64,000 bases of DNA. Origin: Solirubrobacter taibaiensis (lineage in GTDB: Bacteria; Actinomycetota; Thermoleophilia; Solirubrobacterales; Solirubrobacteraceae). Of this stretch, positions 33,801-41,780 are shown in pieces; position 1 is the stretch's first letter, and each line of letters opens with the position of its first letter. The stretch lies in assembly GCA_027587225.1 (NCBI GenBank), contig JAPDDQ010000025.1, positions 1 through 64,000 of the forward strand, given 5' to 3'. Position numbers and translations under genes: made by a program. The notes beneath the pieces were generated by a model. It was not told where the DNA came from, did not search any database, and saw only the letters and a program-made list of their open reading frames with translations.

Positions 33801-36178
33801 TACGTGTAGGTCGGGCTGATGGCCGTCGAGTCCGTGGTGCCGTCACCGTCGAAGTCCCACGCGTACGTGAGCGGGGTGCCGTCCGGATCGAGGGAGCCCT
33901 CGGCGGAGAACTTGACCGTCAGCGGCGCGGGGCCGGACGTCTTGTCGGCCGTAGCCTTGACGATCGGCGAGCGGGCGCCCTGGACGTAGTCGATGCGGTA
34001 GACCGCCGAGTTCGCGTCGCCCTGGAAGAAGCCGCCCGTGCCGTAGTCGAGCACGTACAGCGCGCCGTCCGGGCCGAACTGCATGTCGATCGGCTGCTTG
34101 ATCGGGAAGCCCTGGAACCAGGTCTCGACCGTCGGGAACGTCAGGTCGGCGGTGCCGCCCGCGAACGTCTTGATCCAGGCGCGGCCGTACTCGTAGGCGA
34201 AGTTCTTGCCGTCGAAGTAGGCGGGGAACTTCGTCGTGGAGGGGTTGGCGGCGTTGTAGGCGTACGTCGGGCCACCCATCGGGGACTCGGAGCCCGAGCC
34301 GAACTCCGGGATCGAGCCGCCGTCGTAGTCGATCCAGGCGGGAACGGCCGCCGGGATGTCCGTCAGGCCCGTGTTGAAGCGCGACTCGTTCTTGAGCGCC
34401 GCGCAGTTGAACTTCGGACCGGTCTGCGTCGCGAAGTCGTAGTCGTTGTAGGCCTGGTTCTTGCCGATGCAGTACGGCCAGCCATAGTTGCCCGGCTGCT
34501 TGATCAGGTTGAACTCGACCAGGCCGCCCGGGCCGCGGTTCGCGTTCGCGGCGCCGGCGTCCGGGCCGTACTCGCCGAGGTAGATGTAGCCGGTCTTCTT
34601 GTCGACCGAGAACCGGAACGGGTTGCGGAAGCCCATGGCGTAGATCTCGGGCTTGGTGCCCATCGTGCCGGGCGTGAACATGTTGCCGGCCGGGATCGTG
34701 TAGGTGCCGTCCTCGGCGACCTTGATCCGGAGCACCTTGCCGCGCAGGTCGTTCGTGTTGCCGGCCGTGCGGCGCGCGTCGAAGGCCGGGTTCTTGTTCG
34801 CGCGGTCGTCGAGCGGCGCGTAGCCGTCGGACGAGAACGGGTTGGAGTCGTCACCCGTGACGACGTACAGGTTGCCCTGGGCGTCGAAGTCCATGTCGCC
34901 ACCGACGTGGCAGCACTGACCGCGGTCGGTCGGGATCTGGAGGATCTTCTGCTCGGACGCGAGGTCGAGCTTGTTGTCGTCGCCGAGCTTGAAGCGCGAG
35001 ACCTGGTTGTAGCCCTTGTACGGCGCGAACGCGGCGTCGTTGCCGTCGGTCGGCGCGTCCGTCAGCGGCGTGGTCAGGCGCGGGGCGTAGAAGAGGTAGA
35101 CCCACTTGTTCTGCGTGAAGTCGGGGTCGACCGCGACGCCCTGCAGGCCGTCCTCGTCGTGCGAGTAGACGTTGATCGTCGCGGCCAGCGAGGTGACCGA
35201 GTTCGGCGTCGTGATGAAGACGCGGCCGTCACGCGCGGTGTGCAGGACACGGCGGTCCGGCAGCACGTCGAGGGAGATCGGCTCGCCGATCTTGTCGGCG
35301 CCCTTCGCGAGGGTCGCGATCTCGAAGTCGTCGGTGGTCGGCGTGCGCTGGCGCTCGGCGCCGCAATCGGCGTCGACGGCCTTGGCGGCCGTCTTCAGGC
35401 CGCCGAGCAGGTGCTGCAGCGCAGCCGGCTCGGAGAAGGTCGCCTGCGTGTGGCCGATGCCCGTGTACCAGGCGCGGCCGCCGTCGAAGTTCGAGCACCA
35501 GGCGATCGGGTGATCGTCGGCTGCGGCGGAGTCGTCGACCTCGTCGTACGTCGACTCGTCGACCGTCGCCAGAACGTGGACGCCGCTCGTACGCGGCGAG
35601 TAGTCCGGGATGTTCGGCTGGTTGCCGTTGACGACCGGATTGTTCGGCTTCTGGAAGTTGTACCACTCGTCATTGCGCACCCAGGCGGCCGGAATCCCCG
35701 TGGTGGAGGGCTCGTCGGCGTCCTCGATCCGGATGGTCGCCTGCGGCGTTCCGTTCGGGTGGTTGCGGAAGTAGCCGCCGAGCATCTGGCCGTAGTAGGG
35801 CCACGTGTACTCGGTGTCGGAGGCAGCGTGCACGCCGGCGAAGCCGCCACCCGCGTGCATGTACCGCTCGAACGCCTTCTGCTGATCGGCGTTGAGGATG
35901 TCGCCCGTGGTCGACATGAAGACGATCACGTCGTACTGGGCCAGGTTGGCGTCGGTGAACGCCGTGGCGTCTTCCGTCGAGGTGACGGTGAATCCGTTCG
36001 CCGCGCCGAGTGACTGGACGGCGGCGATCCCCTGCGGGATCGAGTCGTGGCGGAAGCCGGCCGTCTTCGAGAAGACGAGCACCTTCTCGAGCGGATCGGC
36101 GGCTTGAGCGGGCGTCGTACCCATCGCGCAGGTCGCCGCAGCGAGCAGCCCAAGGGCCGCTGCCTTTCTGAAACGCAA
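30881..36178 (-). CDS. Giant secreted ThuA - sugar dehydrogenase - PKD - CBM6 - LamG-like protein
   Basis: A 1765-residue exported protein. Signal peptide 1-26. Residues ~30-270 are a ThuA-like class I glutamine-amidotransferase fold (VLVFSKTAGFRHDSIPQG, FAGVHAASDTEYTWPYYG). Residues ~282-735 are a six-bladed glucose/sorbosone dehydrogenase-like propeller (DEDGLQGVAVDPDF, GGDMDFDAQGNLYVVTGDDSN, GFRNPFRFSVD). PKD domains lie at about 737-820, 1055-1140 and 1538-1626 (YAWDFDGDGTTD and relatives). A CBM6-like domain is at ~929-1049 and two DUF1349/LamG-like domains at ~1146-1340 and 1343-1535, with a unique C-terminal beta region. It probably binds and oxidises polysaccharide or glycoside material. 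The TTG start has AGAGG 7 nt upstream. Confidence 0.85.
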   Translation of the reverse strand: MRFRKAAALGLLAAATCAMGTTPAQAADPLEKVLVFSKTAGFRHDSIPQGIAAVQSLGAANGFTVTSTEDATAFTDANLAQYDVIVFMSTTGDILNADQQKAFERYMHAGGGFAGVHAASDTEYTWPYYGQMLGGYFRNHPNGTPQATIRIEDADEPSTTGIPAAWVRNDEWYNFQKPNNPVVNGNQPNIPDYSPRTSGVHVLATVDESTYDEVDDSAAADDHPIAWCSNFDGGRAWYTGIGHTQATFSEPAALQHLLGGLKTAAKAVDADCGAERQRTPTTDDFEIATLAKGADKIGEPISLDVLPDRRVLHTARDGRVFITTPNSVTSLAATINVYSHDEDGLQGVAVDPDFTQNKWVYLFYAPRLTTPLTDAPTDGNDAAFAPYKGYNQVSRFKLGDDNKLDLASEQKILQIPTDRGQCCHVGGDMDFDAQGNLYVVTGDDSNPFSSDGYAPLDDRANKNPAFDARRTAGNTNDLRGKVLRIKVAEDGTYTIPAGNMFTPGTMGTKPEIYAMGFRNPFRFSVDKKTGYIYLGEYGPDAGAANANRGPGGLVEFNLIKQPGNYGWPYCIGKNQAYNDYDFATQTGPKFNCAALKNESRFNTGLTDIPAAVPAWIDYDGGSIPEFGSGSESPMGGPTYAYNAANPSTTKFPAYFDGKNFAYEYGRAWIKTFAGGTADLTFPTVETWFQGFPIKQPIDMQFGPDGALYVLDYGTGGFFQGDANSAVYRIDYVQGARSPIVKATADKTSGPAPLTVKFSAEGSLDPDGTPLTYAWDFDGDGTTDSTAISPTYTYTTAGKRTATLTIKDATGQEAFDSFNITAGNTAPTVKVNLPAQGAIFDYGDKIKYTVTVTDPEDGTIDCSKVLVNTALGHNDHSHGDQSLTGCSGEFTIPAAWEDKTQHVWYIVSAQYTDKTAGLELTSSNQVELEWKTLQGEQYDVNNGFTPNLAANGAGGNGRMGYTDVGDYLRFDKMNMVGIDSVTFRTSGTSAGRIEIHADSPTGPLVANVPVTASGDWEQYLTQAPAAITDPGGTRDLYIVAATTGFDIDEFTFNGPGANGNAAPNLTANASALSGPAPLKVDFTANAVDPEGTAVSYAWSFGVPGATATTANASYTYTERGLYTATLTATDADGRKTTKSFAVEVLGTCPGTDTFTGSALNRTVWPTITREDAANYKVENGVLKINAVAGDLWTGTVTAKNVVSRPAPAGVWTATTKVSLAQVANGEQAAIILNQGTAEIYKAAFIRTAEGRNVEFVGLRSGADAYVARSALFPTDAGNTVYLRMQSDGTSLTVWFSRDGVNFTQVGTPQPMDRMTSPLLGISAFNGTAGTPASFEWFNLSSPSDEFDGTSISDCRWTTVLRPVAGETRVVDGELQIDAIDGDLYNGVDTAKNVLLQPAPQAGKWEAVTKVKIAQGGSYEQGGLVLYKDARNFLKLMLMDTEGDGFRIEFGQDINGATTNVASRDRSGALPANANTTGVWLKMSSDGTNVSAAWSMDGVTWTAFSIGKPLASLAGAKIGLGGYHGNGQPVRFDFFRLGSGNRAPVISAASATPNKGTAPLATTFDVTATDADGDALTYAWDLDGNGTVDSTVQKPAFRYETAGTYTAKVTVSDGKLTAERTVTVTVEGAAVTQPVQIGSDVAPTLGLTLGPVTPLAGFVPGVDRDYTATMTAAVVSTAGDAKLTVNDPGATKPGFMSNGTYSLSQPLQVRSGTGAFGGLPATLRTYAAPTGRDIVPVEFKQSIAATDGLRSGRYSSTLVFTLSTTTP

Positions 36179-36346
36179 GTCTGAACCTCTCCTCCGTCGG
36201 CAACGCCCGCGAATCCATGCGGACGCCTAGGTCCGCAAAATTAGCACGCTTTTATCGCCGACTGGACGGATGTACGTTCAGCCCTCGACCAAAGTGGCGC
36301 TTCGGCGACCGGTTACACGAGTGAGCGGCCGGAAAACGCTTGCCGA

Positions 36347-37723
36347 CTAGTCGCGATCGGGGTTCTTGACCCCGTCGGGACCGGCTTCCAGCAGCGCGAC
36401 GCACTCGATGTGCGGGGTCTGCGGGAACATGTCGACCGGGCGCACCTTGATCAGGCGGTAGCCGGCCTCGACGAGCTGCGCGGCGTTCGGCGCGAGCGTC
36501 GTCGGGTTGCAGGAGACGTAGACGATCCGCTTCGGGGCGGCTTCGACGATCCGGCGCACGATCTTGGCCGAGAGGCCCGCGCGCGGCGGGTCGATGATCG
36601 CGACGTCCGGCTTGCCCTCGCGCTCGACGAGCTCGCGCAGCGCCAGGCGCGCGTCACCCGCGTAGAAGTTCGCGTTCTGGATGTCGTTGAGCTTCGCGTT
36701 GGCGATCGCGTCCGCGACGGCGGGGGCGACGATCTCGAGGCCGACGACCTGACGGGCGCGGGTGGCCATCGACAGCGCGATCGTGCCGATGCCCGAATAC
36801 AGGTCGAAGACCTTCTCGTGGGCGCCGACGGCCGCGTAATCGAGCGCGACGCTGTAGAGCTTCTCGGCCATGTCGGTGTTCGTCTGGAAGAACGCCTCGG
36901 GCGAGATCAGGAAATCCAGGTCGTTGATGCTGTCGACGAGCTGCGGCGCGCCCTTGAGCAGCGTCGTCTCGCCACCGTAGGTGCTCTCGCCGAGGTCGGC
37001 GGTCTGCGTCCACCACAGGCCGTCGGCGTCCACGGCGTCGATCAGGCCGTCGACGTCCAGCTTGCCGGGAGAGGTGATCAGGCGCACCTGCGTCTGGCCC
37101 GAGCGGCGGCCCTCGCGGATCACGAGGTTGCGCAGGAACCCGCGGTGGTCCTTGCGATCCCACGGCATGTAGCCCTTGACGAAGCGCAGGACCTGCTCGC
37201 GCAGCTCGTTCACGCGTTCGGACACGAGCTTGCAGTCCGTCATCGGGACGATGTCGTTCCAGCGGCCGGGCGCGTGGAACCCGCACACGAGGTCGCCGTT
37301 CGCGTCAGCGCCGAACGAGAACTCGACCTTGTTGCGGTACCGCCACTGCTCGACGGCCGGGATGATCGGCTCGATCTCGAACTCCTCGAGGCGGCCGATG
37401 CGGCGCAGCGCGTCCTCGACCTGCTCGGTCTTCACCGCGAGCTGCTTCTCGTACGGGAGCACCTGCCACGGCGCGCCCGGATGGTCGGCGAACGGTTCGA
37501 CGCGGTCGGGCGAGGGCTCCACGACCTCCACCACGCGCGCTTCGGCGTACGCCTTCTTGGCCTTGCCGACTTCAGCCCTCACCCGGTCACCCGGGAACCC
37601 GCCCGCCACGAACACCACGTAGCCCTCTTTGCGCGCCACACCGTTGCCGCCGTGGGCGAGCGTGTCGATCGTGAGTTCGAGGATGTCGCCGCGCGACGGT
37701 CGAGTAAAAGTGGGCGAAGACAT
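36347..37723 (-). CDS. TrmA/RlmD-type (uracil-C5) RNA methyltransferase
   Basis: A 458-residue SAM-dependent enzyme methylating uridine C5 in RNA. An N-terminal TRAM OB-fold (residues ~8-65) is followed by the methyltransferase domain with VFDLYSGIGTIALSMA (SAM loop), AIIDPPRAGLS, the catalytic Cys in IVYVSCNPTTLA, and the general-base Glu in FPQTPHIECVALLE. The FeS-binding four-Cys cluster of RlmD is not evident. The ATG at 37723 gives the canonical start; the open frame further upstream lies antisense to the methionine aminopeptidase gene. It is 20 nt from the divergent map start. 36179-36346 is AT-richer than its surroundings and probably holds the ThuA gene promoter; I see no gene in it. 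Confidence 0.9.
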   Translation of the reverse strand: MSSPTFTRPSRGDILELTIDTLAHGGNGVARKEGYVVFVAGGFPGDRVRAEVGKAKKAYAEARVVEVVEPSPDRVEPFADHPGAPWQVLPYEKQLAVKTEQVEDALRRIGRLEEFEIEPIIPAVEQWRYRNKVEFSFGADANGDLVCGFHAPGRWNDIVPMTDCKLVSERVNELREQVLRFVKGYMPWDRKDHRGFLRNLVIREGRRSGQTQVRLITSPGKLDVDGLIDAVDADGLWWTQTADLGESTYGGETTLLKGAPQLVDSINDLDFLISPEAFFQTNTDMAEKLYSVALDYAAVGAHEKVFDLYSGIGTIALSMATRARQVVGLEIVAPAVADAIANAKLNDIQNANFYAGDARLALRELVEREGKPDVAIIDPPRAGLSAKIVRRIVEAAPKRIVYVSCNPTTLAPNAAQLVEAGYRLIKVRPVDMFPQTPHIECVALLEAGPDGVKNPDRD

Positions 37724-37744
37724 GGGATGTGTGAGGATGACAGG

Positions 37745-38479
37745 GTGTCCATCGACTCTCCTGATGAGCTGGCCGCCATGCGCGCCGCGGGCCGCGTCGT
37801 CGCCGAGGCGATCCGCGAGATGGCCCGCCGCGTCCGGCCCGGCGTGAGCACGGGCGAGCTGGACGACGTCGCCGCGCAGGTGTTTGCGCGCTACGGCGCC
37901 CGCTCCGGCCCCCAGCTCGACTACGACTTCCCCGGCGTGACTTGCCTGTCCGTCGATGACGAGGCCGTCCACGGCATCCCCGGCCCGCGTCGCCTGCGCG
38001 AGGGCCAGCTGATCAAGCTCGACGTCACGGCCGAGCTCGACGGGTTCTACGCCGACGCCTGCCGCACCGTCCCCGTCGGCCGCGTGCGCCCGCGCGAGCA
38101 GCGGCTCATGGCCGCGTCGCAGTCGGCGCTCAAGCGCGGACTCGAGGCGGCGAAGGCCGACGTGAACGTCGGCGTCGTGGGCGCCGCCGTCAACAAGGAA
38201 GTCCGCCGGCGCGGGTTCAGCGTCATCGAGGAGCTCTCGGGCCACGGCATCGGCCGCAAGATCCATGAGGAGCCCGACGTCCCGAACATCGACTGGGACG
38301 GCCCGACCCTGACCGACGGCCTCGTGATCACGATCGAGCCGATCATCGCCGCCGGCGACGGCGAGGTCTACATGGACGATGACGGCTGGACGATCAAGAC
38401 CTACGACGGCTCACCCTGCGCCCACTTCGAGCACACGATCGTGATCACCGAGGGCGCCCCGATCCTGGTGACCGCATGA
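37745..38479 (+). CDS. map: Type I methionine aminopeptidase
   Basis: A 244-residue dinuclear-metal peptidase removing N-terminal Met from nascent proteins. Metal ligands are visible in KLDVTAELDGFYADACRTVPVG (two Asp), GHGIGRKIHEEP (His), TIEPIIA (Glu) and FEHTIVIT (Glu). GTG start (VSIDSPDEL). It begins 22 nt from the divergent RNA methyltransferase start, so both promoters lie within a few bases or inside the partner gene. It overlaps the aldo-keto reductase by 4 nt. Confidence 0.95.
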   Translation: MSIDSPDELAAMRAAGRVVAEAIREMARRVRPGVSTGELDDVAAQVFARYGARSGPQLDYDFPGVTCLSVDDEAVHGIPGPRRLREGQLIKLDVTAELDGFYADACRTVPVGRVRPREQRLMAASQSALKRGLEAAKADVNVGVVGAAVNKEVRRRGFSVIEELSGHGIGRKIHEEPDVPNIDWDGPTLTDGLVITIEPIIAAGDGEVYMDDDGWTIKTYDGSPCAHFEHTIVITEGAPILVTA

Positions 38480-39405
38480 CGGTCGTGCCGGGCCGGATCG
38501 GCCTCGGCTGCATGGGCATGACCTGGGCCTACGGGGCCGAGGAACGCGACGAGACCGAGTCGATCGCGGTGATCCACCGTGCCGCCGAGATCGGGGTGAC
38601 GCTCCTCGACACGGCCGACATGTACGGGCCGTACACGAACGAGGAGCTCGTCGGCCGGGCGATCGCCGGGCGCCGCGACGACTACTTCGTCGCCACCAAG
38701 TGCGGGCTCGTGGTCGAGGACGCCGACGAGTACGTGCTGGCCAAGAACGGTCGGCCCGAGCACGTGCGCGAGGCCGTCGACGGCTCGCTGCAGCGGCTCG
38801 GGATCGACGTCATCGACCTCTACCAGCTGCACCGCGTCGATCCGGACGTGCCGCTCGAGGAGACCTGGGGCGCGATGGCGGAGCTGGTCGCCGCCGGCAA
38901 GGTGCGGGCGTTGGGCCTGTCCGAGGTGAGCGTCGAGGAGATCGAGCGCGCACACGCGATCCACCCGGTCGCGTCCGTGCAGTCCGAGGGCTCGCTGTGG
39001 ACGCGCGACGCGTTCGCGGCGGTCGTGCCGTGGTGCGCGGCCAATGACGCCGCGTTCCTGCCGTTCGCGCCGCTCGGCCGCGGCTTCCTCACCGGCGCCT
39101 TGAAGCCGCAGGCCTTCGGGTCCGGCGATTTCCGCAAGAACAACCCGCGCTTCCAGCCCGACGTGATGGACGCCAACATGGTGTTGGTCGAGCGGGTTCA
39201 GGCCGTCGCCGAGCGGCAGGACGTGACCGCCGCGCAGGTCGCGCTCGCGTGGTTGCTCGCGCAGGGCGAGCACGTCGTGCCGATTCCCGGCACCAAGCGC
39301 GTCTCGCGCCTGGAGGAGAACGCCGGCGCGGCGTCGGTGGAGCTGTCCGCCGAAGACCTCGCGGAGCTGGACGCGCTCCCCGAGGCCGTCGGCGAGCGTT
39401 ACTGA
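38476..39405 (+). CDS. Aldo/keto reductase
   Basis: A 309-residue TIM-barrel NADPH oxidoreductase. The catalytic tetrad is Asp and Tyr in LLDTADMYGPYTNEELVG, Lys in FVATKCGLV, and His in DLYQLHRVD. C-terminal NADPH-site residues are in IPGTKRVSRLEENAGA. It belongs to the YajO/YghZ-like AKR group; the substrate is unknown. Its ATG overlaps the map stop (ATGA), so they are cotranscribed. Confidence 0.93.
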   Translation: MTVVPGRIGLGCMGMTWAYGAEERDETESIAVIHRAAEIGVTLLDTADMYGPYTNEELVGRAIAGRRDDYFVATKCGLVVEDADEYVLAKNGRPEHVREAVDGSLQRLGIDVIDLYQLHRVDPDVPLEETWGAMAELVAAGKVRALGLSEVSVEEIERAHAIHPVASVQSEGSLWTRDAFAAVVPWCAANDAAFLPFAPLGRGFLTGALKPQAFGSGDFRKNNPRFQPDVMDANMVLVERVQAVAERQDVTAAQVALAWLLAQGEHVVPIPGTKRVSRLEENAGAASVELSAEDLAELDALPEAVGERY

Positions 39406-39755
39406 GGCAGCTTCGCGTCGACCGCGTTGAGCACGGTCTTGCGGTTCGCGTTGCGGCGCTCGTAGTCGCGCACGCGGCGGAGGTCGGGAACTTCGAGCGC
39501 GCCGAGCTGGGAGACGATCTGCGCCGCGGTGAGGTCGTCGTACTCGGAGATCGGGAACTCGTCCTCGACGAGGCCGGTCGCCCGCAGCACCCGTTCCGCC
39601 GGAGCGGAGATCGCGTGGCGCACGATCGCGGCCATCAGCTCGGCGGCGTCGTCCCGGGTCATCCGGCCGCGACGCACCGCGTCGTCGAGCGTGTCCTGCA
39701 GGCGCTCACGCGTGATCACCATGACGTCCAGCGGGTTCTTGAGCTGCGGGGACAT
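39399..39755 (-). CDS. Small helical conserved hypothetical protein
   Basis: A 118-residue, mostly helical, charged protein. MVITRERLQDTLDDAVRRGRMTRDDAAELMAAIV resembles the helical hairpin of phasin-like or polyhydroxyalkanoate regulator proteins. The C-terminal half (DDLTAAQIVSQLGALEVPDLRRVRDYERRNANRKTVLNAV) looks like a helix-hairpin-helix segment that could bind DNA. It starts 14 nt after the OTC stop, so it is likely cotranscribed, and its stop overlaps the convergent AKR stop. Confidence 0.65.
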   Translation of the reverse strand: MSPQLKNPLDVMVITRERLQDTLDDAVRRGRMTRDDAAELMAAIVRHAISAPAERVLRATGLVEDEFPISEYDDLTAAQIVSQLGALEVPDLRRVRDYERRNANRKTVLNAVDAKLPQ

Positions 39756-39769
39756 CGGACCGCGGGGAA

Positions 39770-40666
39770 TTACCCGTCCTCCGCCCGCGGCGAAACGAGA
39801 AGCTCGAGCAGCGCCTTCTGAGCGTGGCGGCGATTCTCGGCCTGGTCCCAGATCCGCTGGCGGTCGCCGTACAGGACCGACTCGGTGATCTCCTCGCCCG
39901 GATGCGCCGGAAGGCAGTGCAGGGCGAAGGCGCCGTCATTGGCGTGGTCGAGCAGCTCGTCCGTGATCGCGTAGTCGTGGAGGGCTTCGCGCCGGGCGGC
40001 GGCGGAGCTCTCGTCGTCACTCATGCTCACCCACACGTCGGTGTAGATGGCGTCGGCGCCCTTGACCGCTTCGACGGGGTCCTCGAACAGCTCCGCGGGT
40101 GTATCCGTGATCTGGTAGCCGCTGGGCGCCGCGATCCGGACCTTCAGGCCGGCGATCTCGCCCACGACGGCCAGCGAGCGGGCCACGTTGTTGCCATCAC
40201 CCACGTACGTGATGGTGCGGCCCTTGAGGTCGCCCAGCGCCTCCTTGAGGGTCAGCAGGTCGGCGATCGCCTGGCACGGGTGATGGCCGGGGCTGAGCAT
40301 GTTCACCACGGGGACACTCGCATGCTCGGCGAGGCCGTTGAGCTGGTCCTCGTCGCCCGTGCGCAGACCGATGACCGCGCTGTGGCGGGACAGCACGAGC
40401 GCCGTGTCCTTCACGGACTCGCCGCGCGTGAGCTGCATCTCGTCCGGGCGCAGGATCATCGGGTGGCCGCCGAGCTCGAACACGCCGGACTCGAACGACG
40501 TGCGCGTGCGCGTCGACGGCTTCTGGAAGATGAGGGCGACCGTGCGGCCCTCGAGGGCCCGCGAAGACTGGGGAGCCTCCTTGAGCGCGGCGGCCCGATG
40601 CAGGAGGAGATCGAGCCGGTCCGCGTCCAACTCGGCGCCGGTGATGAAGTGGTGGGGTGCGGGCAT
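39770..40666 (-). CDS. argF: Ornithine carbamoyltransferase
   Basis: A 298-residue enzyme making citrulline from ornithine and carbamoyl phosphate. Carbamoyl-phosphate motif STRTRTSFESG, the HPCQ motif in SPGHHPCQAIADLLT, the ornithine-side region, and HCLPAHPGEEI (usually HCLPAHRGEE) are present. The ATG at 40666 gives normal length. No other arg genes are in the window. Its start codon touches the start of the divergent EEP gene, leaving no intergenic promoter. Confidence 0.95.
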   Translation of the reverse strand: MPAPHHFITGAELDADRLDLLLHRAAALKEAPQSSRALEGRTVALIFQKPSTRTRTSFESGVFELGGHPMILRPDEMQLTRGESVKDTALVLSRHSAVIGLRTGDEDQLNGLAEHASVPVVNMLSPGHHPCQAIADLLTLKEALGDLKGRTITYVGDGNNVARSLAVVGEIAGLKVRIAAPSGYQITDTPAELFEDPVEAVKGADAIYTDVWVSMSDDESSAAARREALHDYAITDELLDHANDGAFALHCLPAHPGEEITESVLYGDRQRIWDQAENRRHAQKALLELLVSPRAEDG

Positions 40667-41298
40667 TGAGCTGGAACGTCTACCACGGTCGGAGTCCGAA
40701 TCCCGCCGGGAGGTCACTGCTCGGCGACTTCGCCGACGCGCTCGCGGGGTGGGAGTGGGACGTGGCACTGTTGCAGGAGGTGCCCCCCTGGTGGCCTGCG
40801 GTGTTGGCTGCGGCGTGCGGAGCGACCGAGCGGCACGTCCTCACCTCACGCAACTCCGGACTGGCGCTGCGTCGCGCTGTGGCGTCGCGCAACCCCGATC
40901 TGCTCAAGGCCAACGGGGGTGGATGCAACGCGCTGCTCGTACGTGGCGAAGTGTCAGAACACCGTGTCGTTCGTCTGACCTGGTGGCCGGAGCGGCGCTG
41001 GGCGCACGGCGTCCGGCTGCCGGGTGGGCTGTGGGTGGTGAACCTGCACGCGTCCACGCACCGCGAGGCGTGGGCGGCTCGGGACGTGGGGCGGGCGGCC
41101 GCGGGGTGGCCGGTCGGGCCGTTGCTGTTCGGCGGCGATCTGAATCTGCGACGCCCGGCGGTGGACGGGATGACGTGGTTCGGCGGCAACCACGTGGATC
41201 ACTTCTTCGGGCGTGGCGTGGCGGGTTCGTCGGTTGAGGTGCTGGAGCGCGGGCCGCTGTCCGACCACCCGCCGATCCGCGTGCAGCTCAGCCTCTGA
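40657..41298 (+). CDS. Endonuclease/exonuclease/phosphatase (EEP) family protein
   Basis: A 213-residue metal-dependent phosphodiesterase. N-terminal SWNVYHG (Asn), catalytic Glu in VALLQEVPPWW, GGDLNLRR (Asp/Asn), and the final SDHPPIRV (Asp-His) are the hallmark EEP motifs. The substrate could be nucleic acid or a phospholipid/inositol phosphate. The GTG start overlaps the argF start region by 10 nt; TTG 40666 is an alternative but still leaves no spacer. Confidence 0.85.
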   Translation: MRALSWNVYHGRSPNPAGRSLLGDFADALAGWEWDVALLQEVPPWWPAVLAAACGATERHVLTSRNSGLALRRAVASRNPDLLKANGGGCNALLVRGEVSEHRVVRLTWWPERRWAHGVRLPGGLWVVNLHASTHREAWAARDVGRAAAGWPVGPLLFGGDLNLRRPAVDGMTWFGGNHVDHFFGRGVAGSSVEVLERGPLSDHPPIRVQLSL

Positions 41299-41758
41299 GG
41301 CCGAACCCGCGCAACATCAGCAGCGCCCGTTCCCCCGCCGTTCCCGGCTTGGGGAGCACGCCGAGGTCGATCGCGGCGCTGTAGACGTCGTAGAAGGCGC
41401 GGACCCGCAAGAACCGCTGCTCGCCGTCGAGCTCCGCGTAGACCACGGCGTGAACCTCCAGCGCCTTCTTCGTCGGGTGGATCCGGCCGACCTCACCCAG
41501 ATGCGTGCCCAGGATTCGGCACGGGTTGGCGACGAAGGTGCCGTTGGAGAGTCGCTGGCCGGTGGAGTTGACCCTGGCGTCCGGCAGCGCCTTCCACAGC
41601 TGGCGGGCGTGCTTGGCGAGGCGGCGCGTCCCGATCAGCGGTGCCTCGGTGAGCGGGTCCTCGTAGTGCACGTCCGGGTTGCAGATGGATTCGAACCCCT
41701 TGGGATCGCGGCCGGACCAGGCGCGGTCCCAGGCGTCGAAGAGCTCGTCGAGATCCAC
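41288..41758 (-). CDS. SnoaL-like ester cyclase / NTF2-fold protein
   Basis: A 156-residue product. DLDELFDAWDRAWSGRDP followed by DVHYEDPLTEAPLIGTRRLAKHARQLWKALPDARV is the typical SnoaL-like pattern with a putative base in a cone-shaped NTF2 barrel. Such proteins act as cyclases, isomerases or hydrolases; here the substrate is unknown. The GTG start at 41758 is 22 nt from the divergent MFS start. The stop overlaps the EEP stop region. Confidence 0.75.
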   Translation of the reverse strand: MDLDELFDAWDRAWSGRDPKGFESICNPDVHYEDPLTEAPLIGTRRLAKHARQLWKALPDARVNSTGQRLSNGTFVANPCRILGTHLGEVGRIHPTKKALEVHAVVYAELDGEQRFLRVRAFYDVYSAAIDLGVLPKPGTAGERALLMLRGFGLRG

Positions 41759-41780
41759 GCCGCCATGATGGCTGACCGGA

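Noticed and set aside
31613-36013. 1466-residue plus-strand open frame opposite the ThuA protein
   Set aside because: A frame complementary to a GC-rich gene stays open because of third-position bias; the sequence is low-complexity Arg/Val/Asp-rich with no recognisable domain.
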